This document shows, one piece after another, positions 25,145 through 34,057 of a stretch of 64,000 nt of DNA; positions within the stretch are counted from its first letter, which is position 1, and each line of letters opens with the position of its first letter. The position numbers and the translations under genes are program-made. The stretch is taken from positions 1 through 64,000 of the forward strand of contig CAZZJC010000012.1 in NCBI GenBank assembly GCA_964654285.1. The letters are read 5' to 3'. Below the pieces are notes generated by a model, which searched no databases, was not told the DNA's origin, and saw only the letters and a program-made list of their open reading frames with translations. The DNA comes from BJHQ01 sp964654285 (GTDB taxonomy: Bacteria; Planctomycetota; UBA11346).

Positions 25145-26014
25145 ATGGCCGCGAGCTTTCCCATCCAACACCCACCTCGCATCGTGCTCGCCGGAACCTA
25201 TCCGTTCAGGCCAGGCGAACAGGTCGGCGGCTGGTGGAGCGCGAGCCAGCACGTGGTGGTGGGCCTGGACGGGGCGGGAGTGGTGCAGGTGGCCGGACAG
25301 GACCATCTCCTGGCCGCCGGATCCGCCGTGGTGGTGCCCTGGGGCGTGCTGGTGTCCTGGCGTGCGGATCGGAAATCGGGCCTGACCATTGCCAGCCTCC
25401 ATCTCACGGCGCTGCCCTGGGATGCGCCCACTCCGGGATTCCCCCGGCATGGCCAGGCCAAGGAGCCTCCTCCGGCGGCTCCACGCGGCCTGCCGGTGCT
25501 GCCGCGTACGTACGATGACCTCAGTGGCGCGCGGCTGCTCCCGGATCTGGCCCTGGCGGTGGTGCGGGCCTGGGACGATCCGCCGAGTCTCGGCCGCGAG
25601 ATGCTGCTGCGCGGCCTGGCCTTGCAGTTGGTAGCCCGCCTTCTGGCCCGAGGTGCGAGGCTGCCCCGATCGCCGGCCATCGACCCCCGGGTGGGCGACC
25701 TCCTGAGCTGGATGCACTTCAACCGCAGCCGGGTCGTGACCCGGGCCGAACTCGCGACGCGCACCGGGCTGGGCCAGACCGCCCTCGGCCGCCTCTTCCG
25801 TCAGGCGACCGGCCAATCTCCGCTGGCCTGCTTCGAGGCCATGCGCCTTGACGAGGCGCGGCGGCTGCTCGATTCCACCCGGCTGCCGGTGAGCGAGATC
25901 GCCCGCCGCAGCGGCTTCACCGATCCGGCCTACTTCAGCCGGCGGTTCCGGCGCCGGTTCGGGGTCCAGCCACGTTCCAGCCGGACGCGGACGTTGCCGT
26001 CGGCAACGGGTTGA
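25145..26014 (+). CDS. AraC-family transcriptional regulator
   Basis: A 289-residue regulator. The N-terminal half (about 1-130) is a cupin-like sensor domain (LDGAGVVQVAGQDHLLAAGS then VVVPWGVLVSW). The C-terminal 100 residues hold the double helix-turn-helix: TRAELATRTGLGQTALGRLF and the signature VSEIARRSGFTDPAYFSRRF. Start ATG 25145 is chosen; an in-frame TTG at 25127 would add six residues, and neither has a strong ribosome site. Divergence from the secreted GH99-like gene and the adjacent operator-like arms suggest that it senses a sugar and controls that gene. The GH28 gene, convergent 21 bases downstream, may share its regulon. Confidence 0.88.
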   Translation: MAASFPIQHPPRIVLAGTYPFRPGEQVGGWWSASQHVVVGLDGAGVVQVAGQDHLLAAGSAVVVPWGVLVSWRADRKSGLTIASLHLTALPWDAPTPGFPRHGQAKEPPPAAPRGLPVLPRTYDDLSGARLLPDLALAVVRAWDDPPSLGREMLLRGLALQLVARLLARGARLPRSPAIDPRVGDLLSWMHFNRSRVVTRAELATRTGLGQTALGRLFRQATGQSPLACFEAMRLDEARRLLDSTRLPVSEIARRSGFTDPAYFSRRFRRRFGVQPRSSRTRTLPSATG

Positions 26015-26035
26015 ACGATCGCCAACCCGGCGATG

Positions 26036-27382
26036 TCATTCGGCGATCCGGCAGCGCTCCAGCTTCCGCGCCGGCAGTCCCGGCTGGCACGCCTCGCCGC
26101 GCAGCGCGTCGATCCGCAGCCCGTCCACGTCGGCGGCATCCAGCGCGTGCGTCCACCAGGGCCTGGCCTCGCCGTGGAAGCGCACCGCGACCTCGCGCAG
26201 GACGACGTCCTTGGCATGGCGGATGAGCACGGCGGGATTCCCGCCCGGATTCAGCCCGCCGTGCTCGGCGCCGTTCATGGGCCGCAGGTCCAGCCGTCCG
26301 CCCGGCCATTTGCTCAGGGTGGCGAGGTCGAGCCGGATGCCGTCCAGGCGCAGGTCCTCGATCGGCGCGTCGGGCGAACCGTGGATGACGATGCCGTTTT
26401 CAGCGCGGCAGAGCAGGTTGCTGAGCGCCACGCGGCGGATGGTGCCGACCTTGGTGTCGGCCCGGCGCGGGATGGCGGTGACGTAGACCGGTTCGGCGTT
26501 GCCCCACCAGGCGTCGTGGAAATGCCGCGATTCGATGACGCAGTCGCTGATCAGCACGTCCTCGACCGTGCCGGTGTCGCGCAGCTGGATGGCCACGCCG
26601 CGATGGCTGCCCCTGATGACGCAGCCATTCATGACGATGCGGCGGAAGTCGCCGAAGCTTTCGGTGCCGATCTTCAGGGCCGCCGAGGTGCTGACCAGGG
26701 TGCAGCCCTGGATCGTCACATCGGTGCAGTCGCCCTTGCCGGCATGCTGGGCCGTGTTCTTGAGCACGATGCAGTCGTCGCCGGCCTCGATATGGCAGCC
26801 CAGGATGCGGACGTTGCGGCAGCGGTCGGGATCGATGCCGTCGCAGTTGGGCACGTCGAGGCGGTTGCGGATGGTGACGCCCTGGATGAGCACGTTCTCG
26901 CAGCAGGTCAGGTGCACCGTCCACTGCGCCATGTCGCGGATGGTGACGCCGGTGATCTGCACGTCGGTGCAGCCGATGAAGCCGATCCCGCGCGGCCGCC
27001 AGTCGAGCGGCTTGCGGATGTAGCGGCCCTCGGCATCGCGCCAGCCGTCCATCCACGCGAGCGAACGGCCATCGATCGCGCCCTGGCCGGTGATCGCCAC
27101 GTTGGTCGCACTCTCGGCAAAGACCAGGAATCCACCGGCATCGCCGGCGTAGGCGCCGCCGAGGATGCGCTCCTCGTAGTCTTCCCGGCGCGGGCTGCCG
27201 GAGAGTACCGCGCCGGCTTCGAGGTGCAGTTCGACATGCGACTTCAGGCGGAGCGTGCCGCAGACCCAGGTCCGTCCGCCGCCGACCACGACCCGCCCGC
27301 CGCCCGCCGCATGGCAGCGGTCGATCGCCTCCTGGATGGCGAGGGTGTCGTTGGCGGAGGGTTCGACGGTGATGGTGGGCAT
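26036..27382 (-). CDS. GH28-family (polygalacturonase-like) right-handed beta-helix enzyme
   Basis: A 448-residue parallel beta-helix protein. GH28 acid residues are present in LDVPNCDGIDPDRC (N179-x-D181, D184) and EAGDDCIVLKN (D202, D203). The canonical GHG loop is replaced by STSAALKIGTES, and the RIK-type substrate motif reads GVAIQLRD. That places it among atypical GH28 members acting on rhamnogalacturonan or other substituted uronans rather than plain polygalacturonate. No signal peptide is seen, so it would act on imported oligosaccharides. ATG 27382 is preceded by GAGGA at good spacing. It pairs thematically with the oligogalacturonate lyase 20 kb away. Confidence 0.85.
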   Translation of the reverse strand: MPTITVEPSANDTLAIQEAIDRCHAAGGGRVVVGGGRTWVCGTLRLKSHVELHLEAGAVLSGSPRREDYEERILGGAYAGDAGGFLVFAESATNVAITGQGAIDGRSLAWMDGWRDAEGRYIRKPLDWRPRGIGFIGCTDVQITGVTIRDMAQWTVHLTCCENVLIQGVTIRNRLDVPNCDGIDPDRCRNVRILGCHIEAGDDCIVLKNTAQHAGKGDCTDVTIQGCTLVSTSAALKIGTESFGDFRRIVMNGCVIRGSHRGVAIQLRDTGTVEDVLISDCVIESRHFHDAWWGNAEPVYVTAIPRRADTKVGTIRRVALSNLLCRAENGIVIHGSPDAPIEDLRLDGIRLDLATLSKWPGGRLDLRPMNGAEHGGLNPGGNPAVLIRHAKDVVLREVAVRFHGEARPWWTHALDAADVDGLRIDALRGEACQPGLPARKLERCRIAE

Positions 27383-27546
27383 GACCTGTTCCTCGGGAGG
27401 GGGGACAGCATTGACGGGATCGGGTGGATGCAATCCGGGCCTGAGGCCGTGCGGACCACCCGCATGCGGCAGAGGTCCTTTCTTCTGGCGTTCCTTCGCC
27501 AGGGCCCGTGGCTTGATCAGCGTCTAACGGTCTTCGCCGGTCGTCT

Positions 27547-30309
27547 TCACGCTGGTCCCGTCGTCAGACGCCGCGACTGCCGGAGGCGCCGGATGCGCTT
27601 CTCGATGTCGATGACGAGCAGCACCGCCAGGCCGGGCAGCAATGCATGCCACCAGGCCGCGAAGTCCAGATGGGCCGTGCCGAAGACGGTTTGCATGAAG
27701 GGCGCATACACAAAGGCGGCCTGCAACCCGAGCAGGAGGGCGAGACAGGGCCAGAGCACGGGGTTCGAGAACCAGCCGATGGATCCCAGGCCACCGTGCA
27801 GGCTGCGGCAGTGCAGCAGGTAGCACGCCTGGAAGAGGGCCACCGTGGTGACCGCGATGGTCTGGGCCTCGGCCAGGCTGGTGGTCCAGAGTCCGGCCGG
27901 GACCAGCGCCATGGTGTCCGGGACGAAGCGGCGGAATTCCCAGAGGAACAACCCGCAGGTGCCGGCCGCCATGAGGATGGCCACCAGCACCGTGCGCCAG
28001 ACCACGAAGGTGGAAAAAATCGGTTCATCGCGTCGTCGCGGCGGTCGGCGCATCGCCCCTGGTTCCAGGGTTTCGAAGGCCATCGGCAGGGAAAGAGCGA
28101 CGCTGGCGACGAGGTTGATCCAGAGGATCTGGGTCGGGGACATCGGCAGCAGCAATTCCGCCCCTAAGCCTTCGACGTGGATGACCGGGAAGAAGAGCGT
28201 CGCTGCCGCCAGGATCAGCGCCAGGCCGAGATTGGTCGGCAGCAGGAAGGCCAGCGCCTTGATGAGGTTGTCGTAGACCCGCCGACCCTCCTCGACCGCA
28301 GCGGCGATGGTGGCGAAGTTGTCGTCGACCAGGACGATCTTCGCGGCCTCTTTGCTCACGGCGGTGCCGGTGATGCCCATGGCGACGCCGATGTTCGCCC
28401 GTTTGAGCGCCGGGGCGTCATTCACCCCATCGCCGGTCATCGCCACCACGTGGCCGGCTTCCTGCAGGGTTTCGACCAGGCGGATCTTGTGTTCGGGGGC
28501 TACGCGGGCGAACACGCGCACGTCGCGCACCGCCTTCCGCCACCCCTCGGCGTCCAGACGATCCAGCTCGTTGCCGGTCAGGGCGGTGGCGCCGCCCAGG
28601 CCGAGTTCCCGTCCGATGGCGGCTGCCGTGGCGGGATGGTCGCCGGTGATCATGGTCACCGTGATGCCGGCGGCATGGCATTCACGGATGGCCGCCATCG
28701 CCTCCTGGCGCGGTGGATCCAGCATGCCGACCAGACCGCACCAGACCCAGTCCGCCGCCGCCACCTGTCCGGACGACAGTGCGCCCATGTCCCGGGGTCC
28801 GGGTTTGCGTGCCAGGGCCAGGACGCGCAGACCCTGCCGGGCGAAGGATTCCTGGGCGGCCCGGATCGCGGCGCGCGCCTCGTCATCGAGTCGGCACCGG
28901 GCCACCACCGTCTCGGGCGCCCCTTTCATCCACGCCACCACCCCGTCGCCCTGGCGATGCAGGGTGGCCATGAAGCGATGTTCGGATTCGAAGGGGACCG
29001 TGTCGAGACGGGCGTGGTCACGACGCAGACCGGATTCATCCAATCCGCCTTTGCGGGCCAGCGTCAGCAACGCCGCCTCGGTCGGATCGCCGGCGATGCG
29101 CCAGGTGCCATCCGCATTCCGCTCCAGGCCGGCATCGTTGCACAGGCAGCCGCCCACGAGCAGCTCGCGCAAGGGGTCGGGAAGGTGTGGAACCGGTGCT
29201 CCAGCCTGCTCGATGCGGCCTTCGGGCGCATAGCCGATGCCCGAGACGCGGTACTCCTGGCCCTGGCACCAGATGGCCTGGACCGTCATCTCATTGCGGG
29301 TCAGGGTGCCGGTCTTGTCGCTGCAGATGGCGCTGGTCGACCCCAGGGTCTCCACCGCCGGAAGCTGCCGCACCACCGCCCGGCGGGAGGCCATGCGGCG
29401 TACGCCGATGGCCAGGGCGATGGTGATGATGGCCGGTAGGCCCTCGGGAATGGCGGCCACCGCCACGGTGACGGCGGTGAAGGCGGCCTCACCGTACCTC
29501 CCGCCCTTGCCCCAGACGCTGTACGCGAAGAGCGCCACTGAAAGCAGCAGGACCCCGATGGTGATCCAGCGTCCGACCTGGGCCAGCTGCCGGGTCAGCG
29601 GAGTCTCAAGGGATGGCGCCGCCTGCAGCAGGGCGTTGATCCGTCCCAGTTCGGTGGCTGCCCCCGTGGCCACCACCACGCCCCGGCCGCCACCCTGGGT
29701 GAGGTGGGTGCCGGCAAAGGCCAGGCAGAGCCGGTCACCCAGCGCCGCCTGGGCCGCCACGGCTTCGATCTGCTTGGTCACGGGCACGGATTCGCCGGTC
29801 AGCGCGGCTTCCTCGACGCGCAGGTTCTTGGCCTCGATCAGGCGCACATCCGCCGGGACCTTGTCGCCCCCGGCGAGCACGACCACATCGCCGACCACCA
29901 GCGCCTCGGCCGGCAACGCCTGGGGCCGACCATCGCGCAGCACGGTGCAGGCATCGGCGACCATCGCCGAGAGGGCGGCGATGGCCCGGCCGGCCCGCCA
30001 CTCCTGCACGAATCCGATCGCGGCATTGATGAGCACGGCGGCGAAGACCACCGCCGCGTCGGTCGGCTGGCGCAGGACGAGGGCGAGCACCCCGGCGCCG
30101 ACCAGCACCCACGAGATCGGGTTGTTGATCTGGCGCCAGGCGATGCTGAAAACCGACTCTCCGCGCGCGACCGGCAGCCGATTCGGCCCATGTTCGGCCA
30201 GGCGGCGCGAGGCCTCCTGCGCGGTCAGGCCTTCCGGCTGCGAGTCCAGCAGCTGGAGAACCTGGGGAGGCGGAAGGGCGTGGGGTGGAGCTTCGCTGCG
30301 TGGCGGCAT
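27547..30309 (-). CDS. P2-type cation-transporting ATPase (Ca2+/Mn2+ or Na+/K+ type)
   Basis: A 920-residue inner-membrane pump. It has the N-terminal cation-ATPase domain (about 15-75), an actuator domain with LTGESVPVTK (TGES 171-174), and membrane helix 4 with AAIPEGLP (286-292). Next come the phosphorylation motif CSDKTGTLT (D331), the nucleotide domain, the hinge MTGDGVNDAPALK and a C-terminal helical block. The PEGLP motif and overall form match PMR1/SERCA and ENA-like pumps, so Ca2+ or Mn2+ export is likeliest, but the ion is not certain. ATG 30309 follows an AGGA site; a longer in-frame start adds Pro-rich residues of no family character. It appears monocistronic. Confidence 0.9.
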   Translation of the reverse strand: MPPRSEAPPHALPPPQVLQLLDSQPEGLTAQEASRRLAEHGPNRLPVARGESVFSIAWRQINNPISWVLVGAGVLALVLRQPTDAAVVFAAVLINAAIGFVQEWRAGRAIAALSAMVADACTVLRDGRPQALPAEALVVGDVVVLAGGDKVPADVRLIEAKNLRVEEAALTGESVPVTKQIEAVAAQAALGDRLCLAFAGTHLTQGGGRGVVVATGAATELGRINALLQAAPSLETPLTRQLAQVGRWITIGVLLLSVALFAYSVWGKGGRYGEAAFTAVTVAVAAIPEGLPAIITIALAIGVRRMASRRAVVRQLPAVETLGSTSAICSDKTGTLTRNEMTVQAIWCQGQEYRVSGIGYAPEGRIEQAGAPVPHLPDPLRELLVGGCLCNDAGLERNADGTWRIAGDPTEAALLTLARKGGLDESGLRRDHARLDTVPFESEHRFMATLHRQGDGVVAWMKGAPETVVARCRLDDEARAAIRAAQESFARQGLRVLALARKPGPRDMGALSSGQVAAADWVWCGLVGMLDPPRQEAMAAIRECHAAGITVTMITGDHPATAAAIGRELGLGGATALTGNELDRLDAEGWRKAVRDVRVFARVAPEHKIRLVETLQEAGHVVAMTGDGVNDAPALKRANIGVAMGITGTAVSKEAAKIVLVDDNFATIAAAVEEGRRVYDNLIKALAFLLPTNLGLALILAAATLFFPVIHVEGLGAELLLPMSPTQILWINLVASVALSLPMAFETLEPGAMRRPPRRRDEPIFSTFVVWRTVLVAILMAAGTCGLFLWEFRRFVPDTMALVPAGLWTTSLAEAQTIAVTTVALFQACYLLHCRSLHGGLGSIGWFSNPVLWPCLALLLGLQAAFVYAPFMQTVFGTAHLDFAAWWHALLPGLAVLLVIDIEKRIRRLRQSRRLTTGPA

Positions 30310-30441
30310 TGGGCATCCTGGTTCGGTCGGGTCGGGCGCGAGATCGGGGAAGGACCACGAGGATACGAGCGGAACGCACGAAACAGGCAAGTCCGACGCC
30401 GGCGCGGGCGATGTCGTGCCCGGTGGTCGGATCCATGCGCG

Positions 30442-31557
30442 TCAGGGCGTGATCGCTGCCAGACGGCGCAGCAGGGCAGCCAGGCGGGAATCGCGCTCTG
30501 CCGCCGTCGTCCCCACCACCGTCAGGTGGCCGACTTTACGGCCGGGCCGGGGCTTCTTGCGGTAATCCTGGCGATACGCGCCGAACTCATCGGTCTGGCG
30601 CGGGTCAGGCATGGTTCCCAGGCAGTTGACCATGGCGGCATATCCCCGGATGGAGGTCTCTGCCAGCTGATAGCCGAGGATGGCCCGCAGGTGGTTCTCG
30701 AACTGGCTGCATCCGGATCCATGGATCGTCCAGTGTCCGGAATTGTGGACCCGCGGAGCAATCTCGTTGATCTCCAGCGTCTCGCCGGTGCGGAACATCT
30801 CGACCGCCAGGACGCCGACGTAGTCCAGCTGGCGCAGCAGGGCGGAAGCGATGGCCTCTGCGCTGGCCTGAAGCTGCGGCGACCAGGCGGGATGCGGAGC
30901 CAGCGTCGTGACGAGGATGCCATCACGGTGGCGGTTCTCGACCACTGGCCAGTGACGGATCTCGCCATCCTGGCCGCGCACCGACACGATCGAGCATTCG
31001 TCGGTGAAGGACACCAGGCGTTCCAGGATGATCCCTGATGGACCCCGATGGTGCCAGGCTGTGGTCACGTCGTTTTCGTCGTGCAGGATCCGCTGGCCCC
31101 GGCCATCGTATCCGCCGAGCCGCACCTTGGCCACGAGGGGCAGACCGAGTCTTCGTGCGGCCTCGTGACAGGCCTCCAGATCCTCGGGCGCCGTCCACGG
31201 CGCGGTGGGCAGGCCAAGGGCATCGAACAGGCCCTTCTGCTTGGCCCGGTCCTGCACGGTGGCCAGGACCGACCTGCCCGGTCGCAGCGGCACCAGCTGC
31301 GACAGGTGCTCGACCGTCGCCAGGGGAACGTGTTCGACCTCCCAGGTCGCCACCGTGGCACCCGCTGCGAGTTCACGCAGGGCGGCGTGATCATCCCAGG
31401 CCGCGTTGATCACCGGGGCATCATCCCATGAAGCCACTTCCGCATCGGGGGCGAGCAATCGGCAATCCACGCCGATGCGCCGGCCGGCCTGGACCAGCAT
31501 TCTGCCAAGCTGGCCACCCCCGAGCACCGCCACCATGGGACGGGCCGACCTGCTCAT
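30442..31557 (-). CDS. purK: N5-carboxyaminoimidazole ribonucleotide synthase
   Basis: A 371-residue ATP-grasp enzyme that converts aminoimidazole ribonucleotide, ATP and bicarbonate to N5-CAIR in purine synthesis. The N-terminus VAVLGGGQLGRMLVQAGRRI is diagnostic. The ATP-grasp body includes LVAKVRLGGYDGRGQ and VLAVEMFRTGETLEINEIAP, followed by RVHNSGHWTIHGSGCSQFE. Its ATG (31557) overlaps the purE stop by four bases, so the two steps are translationally coupled. Third gene of the DUF4914-purE-purK operon. Confidence 0.96.
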   Translation of the reverse strand: MSRSARPMVAVLGGGQLGRMLVQAGRRIGVDCRLLAPDAEVASWDDAPVINAAWDDHAALRELAAGATVATWEVEHVPLATVEHLSQLVPLRPGRSVLATVQDRAKQKGLFDALGLPTAPWTAPEDLEACHEAARRLGLPLVAKVRLGGYDGRGQRILHDENDVTTAWHHRGPSGIILERLVSFTDECSIVSVRGQDGEIRHWPVVENRHRDGILVTTLAPHPAWSPQLQASAEAIASALLRQLDYVGVLAVEMFRTGETLEINEIAPRVHNSGHWTIHGSGCSQFENHLRAILGYQLAETSIRGYAAMVNCLGTMPDPRQTDEFGAYRQDYRKKPRPGRKVGHLTVVGTTAAERDSRLAALLRRLAAITP

Positions 31558-32072
31558 GGGTGGTCTCCTGCCGGGGCGATCCGCGGATCAGCGTCTGCAA
31601 GCACCCGTTGCGTCTGCGCGGTCCGCCACTCGGTCAACCGTCCGGCGATGTCGGGATGGTCTGGCGCCAGCAGGGCGGCGGCGAAGAGCGCCGCGTTGAC
31701 CGCCCCGGGTTTGCCGATGGCGAAGGTCGCCACCGGTATCCCGCCCGGCATCTGCACGATCGACAGCAGGCTGTCGAGACCATTGAGCGCCGCCGAGGTC
31801 ACCGGCACGCCGAGCACCGGCACGCTGGTCTTGGCGGCGCACATGCCCGGCAGATGCGCGGCCCCGCCGGCCCCGGCGATGATCGCCCGCAGGCCGCGGG
31901 ACTCGGCCTGGTCGGCGTAGGCCATCAGCAGGTCGGGGGTGCGATGGGCGGATACGACCCGGACCTCGTGCGGTATCGCGAGCTTGTCCAGGGTGTCGCA
32001 GGCATGGCTGAGCGTCTGCCAGTCGCTGCGCGAGCCCATGATCACCCCGACCAGGGGAAGCTGGCGATTCAT
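31554..32072 (-). CDS. purE: N5-CAIR mutase
   Basis: A 172-residue class I PurE that isomerises N5-CAIR to CAIR. Active-site motifs are GVIMGSRSDW, VVSAHRTPDL and GAGGAAHLPG, with VPVTSAALNGLDSLLSIVQM and the GGIPVATFAIGKPGAVNAAL loop following. The presence of purK alongside fits class I chemistry. Its start overlaps the stop of the upstream DUF4914 gene by four bases, and its end overlaps purK likewise. Confidence 0.96.
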   Translation of the reverse strand: MNRQLPLVGVIMGSRSDWQTLSHACDTLDKLAIPHEVRVVSAHRTPDLLMAYADQAESRGLRAIIAGAGGAAHLPGMCAAKTSVPVLGVPVTSAALNGLDSLLSIVQMPGGIPVATFAIGKPGAVNAALFAAALLAPDHPDIAGRLTEWRTAQTQRVLADADPRIAPAGDHP

Positions 32073-33940
32073 ATCAGCGCCTCGAAGTCGCGGATGCCGC
32101 CGCCGTCCTGGAAGGCGGTCAGAATCCGACGGCCCAAGGGATCCAGGTCCGCCTGGTCGTAGGTCGCGAGGACGCTGGTGAAGAAGTGCTTCAGGATGTG
32201 GGCGCCCGTGTCATAGGCCTCCTCCCCCACCTCGGCCTGCTCATGGGTGCGCAGCAGCCAGTCGGGCAGCTGCTCCCCCTCGATCTGCAGATGCGACGGG
32301 GTCCAGCCCAGGATCGGGCTGCGGCTGGCCACGAGCTGCGCCTTGTCGAAGCGGACGCCGCCGCGCCGGGCGAGGTATTCCCGGGCGAGCCATTGCGGCA
32401 TGAAACCCATCTTCCAGGCGCCGACATGCTGGTTCGGGACCAGGATGTACCGGGTCTCGGGCGTCGCCTGGATCTGCCGCAGCAGCAGGTTGGCCTGGTC
32501 GACGCGCCGACCGGTGGCGAACGGCCAGTAGCTGCCGACCCCTTCGCTTTGCAGGCCATCATCGCTGACGATGCTGGGGTTGGCGTGACCCCGCGGGGCG
32601 ACCAGGCGCCACAGCCAGGCCAGGGCGGGTGGCAGGACATGCAGCAGGCCGAGGATGCCATAGGTCGGCATCTTGGCCGTGCAGGGAGGGCAGCGCACCC
32701 CGAAGCTGCGCACATCCACCTCGACCGGGCCGTTGACGATGTCGGGCACGATGCGTCGCGGCAGGATGACCCGAGGATTGGGGCAGCGCACGCCGGGTTT
32801 GTCCAGGATGTGCTCCCAGATCAGGGTCGTGGCCCCGGCCACACCCTGGATATTGAGGAACACCAGGGGCAGTGGCGGCTGGATGGTCAGCTGCTCCAGC
32901 TGATGATCGGTGCCGTATCTCTCGATGTGGTTGACGCGGACGAACCACGCATCCTCCGCATCCTGCACCACCAGTTTGCGCTTCCCCCCCTGGTCCAGGG
33001 GATGGCATAGCGCCATGTCATCCGTCACCGGACGCAGACGGCATCCTTGCGGGATGCGGAGGTGCCGCGTTTCATCGGTCAGGACGTTGGTCCCCAGACG
33101 CAACTGGCCATCCTGTTCCCGGTGGGCGTATTCGAGCATCTCGCTCTTTCCGCCGCCACTCGCCCCCTCGTGCAGGATGGTGACGGTGTTGTCATAGGGG
33201 GTGACCACCTGGACCGTCGCGCCATGGGCGGTCAGCCAGCCTTCCTTCTCGCCGATGTGCAGCAGGACTCCATAGATGCCCTTTTTCGCGCTTGGACCCG
33301 GATACAGGTTGAGGGAGTACAGCTCGTGGATCTCGTCGGTGCGGTTGTGCACGACCACCTGCTTCCCCTGGCAGAGGGTGTGGCGGAAGGTCGGCGCAAG
33401 CAGGATGACCGCCTTGGGGGTGAACGTCGCGGGCAGTTCGGCGGCCGGGATGAATCCCTGGATGTCCGCCAGACCGGCAGCGAAGAAGCCGGCATTGGCC
33501 GGCGCGATGAGCAGCGCGCCATGGCCGAGAGCCGGATCGCCCGCCCAGAACGGCAGCACGATGAGGTGCTGCGTCGCCAACCATTCGTGCACCTGTCTGC
33601 GGGTGGTGAGAAAGGGTTTGCCGAAGCGCTGCGCGAAGGTGGTCTGGTCGGTAGGCAGTCCGTCGGCGACCACCAGGCAATCCGGATCCCGCCGACGCAT
33701 GTAGGGTTCGCTGTAATTGACCACCAGGCCATTGCGGGTGCGCACCACCTCGGCTTCGGTGATGTGCCCACGCCCGGGCACCTCGTAGGAGACGCGATAG
33801 GTGTCGGAACCGGCCCCGCCGACCGCGCGATCGACCAGATCCTCGCGCGACAGCGGCAGGGTCCAGGACGGTGCCTCATCCAGGATCCTGGTCAGGTCGC
33901 TGGAAAGAATGATGTGAGGCGAGTTTGTATGAACACGCAT
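32069..33940 (-). CDS. DUF4914 protein, PEP-carboxykinase-like kinase of unknown function
   Basis: A 623-residue protein of the DUF4914 group, distantly related to ATP-dependent phosphoenolpyruvate carboxykinases. The P-loop EGASGGGKSEM (258-268) matches the kinase-1a site of PEPCK. The N-terminal half (LVVADGLPTDQTTFAQRFGK, then LIVLPFWAGDPALGHGALL) is typical of DUF4914. No transmembrane segments. ATG 33940 has a near-perfect AGGAGG site; an upstream extension in frame is disregarded. It heads a tightly overlapping operon with purE and purK and diverges from a LysR regulator. Substrate and reaction are unknown; a role in carboxylate or bicarbonate supply to the purine carboxylation step is only a guess from context. 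Confidence 0.8.
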   Translation of the reverse strand: MRVHTNSPHIILSSDLTRILDEAPSWTLPLSREDLVDRAVGGAGSDTYRVSYEVPGRGHITEAEVVRTRNGLVVNYSEPYMRRRDPDCLVVADGLPTDQTTFAQRFGKPFLTTRRQVHEWLATQHLIVLPFWAGDPALGHGALLIAPANAGFFAAGLADIQGFIPAAELPATFTPKAVILLAPTFRHTLCQGKQVVVHNRTDEIHELYSLNLYPGPSAKKGIYGVLLHIGEKEGWLTAHGATVQVVTPYDNTVTILHEGASGGGKSEMLEYAHREQDGQLRLGTNVLTDETRHLRIPQGCRLRPVTDDMALCHPLDQGGKRKLVVQDAEDAWFVRVNHIERYGTDHQLEQLTIQPPLPLVFLNIQGVAGATTLIWEHILDKPGVRCPNPRVILPRRIVPDIVNGPVEVDVRSFGVRCPPCTAKMPTYGILGLLHVLPPALAWLWRLVAPRGHANPSIVSDDGLQSEGVGSYWPFATGRRVDQANLLLRQIQATPETRYILVPNQHVGAWKMGFMPQWLAREYLARRGGVRFDKAQLVASRSPILGWTPSHLQIEGEQLPDWLLRTHEQAEVGEEAYDTGAHILKHFFTSVLATYDQADLDPLGRRILTAFQDGGGIRDFEALI

Positions 33941-33989
33941 GATGACCTCCTGGCTCAGCATGCTAAGACAGGATTCATGAGCGATATAT

Positions 33990-34011
33990 ATACATTGACC
34001 GACAGCTGTAT
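33990..34011. promoter_or_regulatory. candidate LysR operator
   Basis: ATACA-N12-TGTAT is a dyad of the T-N11-A type bound by LysR regulators. It is centred in the 117-base gap between the divergent DUF4914 and LysR genes and lies inside an AT-rich patch (gatatatatacat). A TTGACC at 33995-34000 within it could be the -35 of the regulator gene, which would allow autoregulation. Confidence 0.5.
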
Positions 34012-34057
34012 GGTTCAACCTGACAAGTCTCGGCTTGAGCGGCTGTAGTGGGGACCC

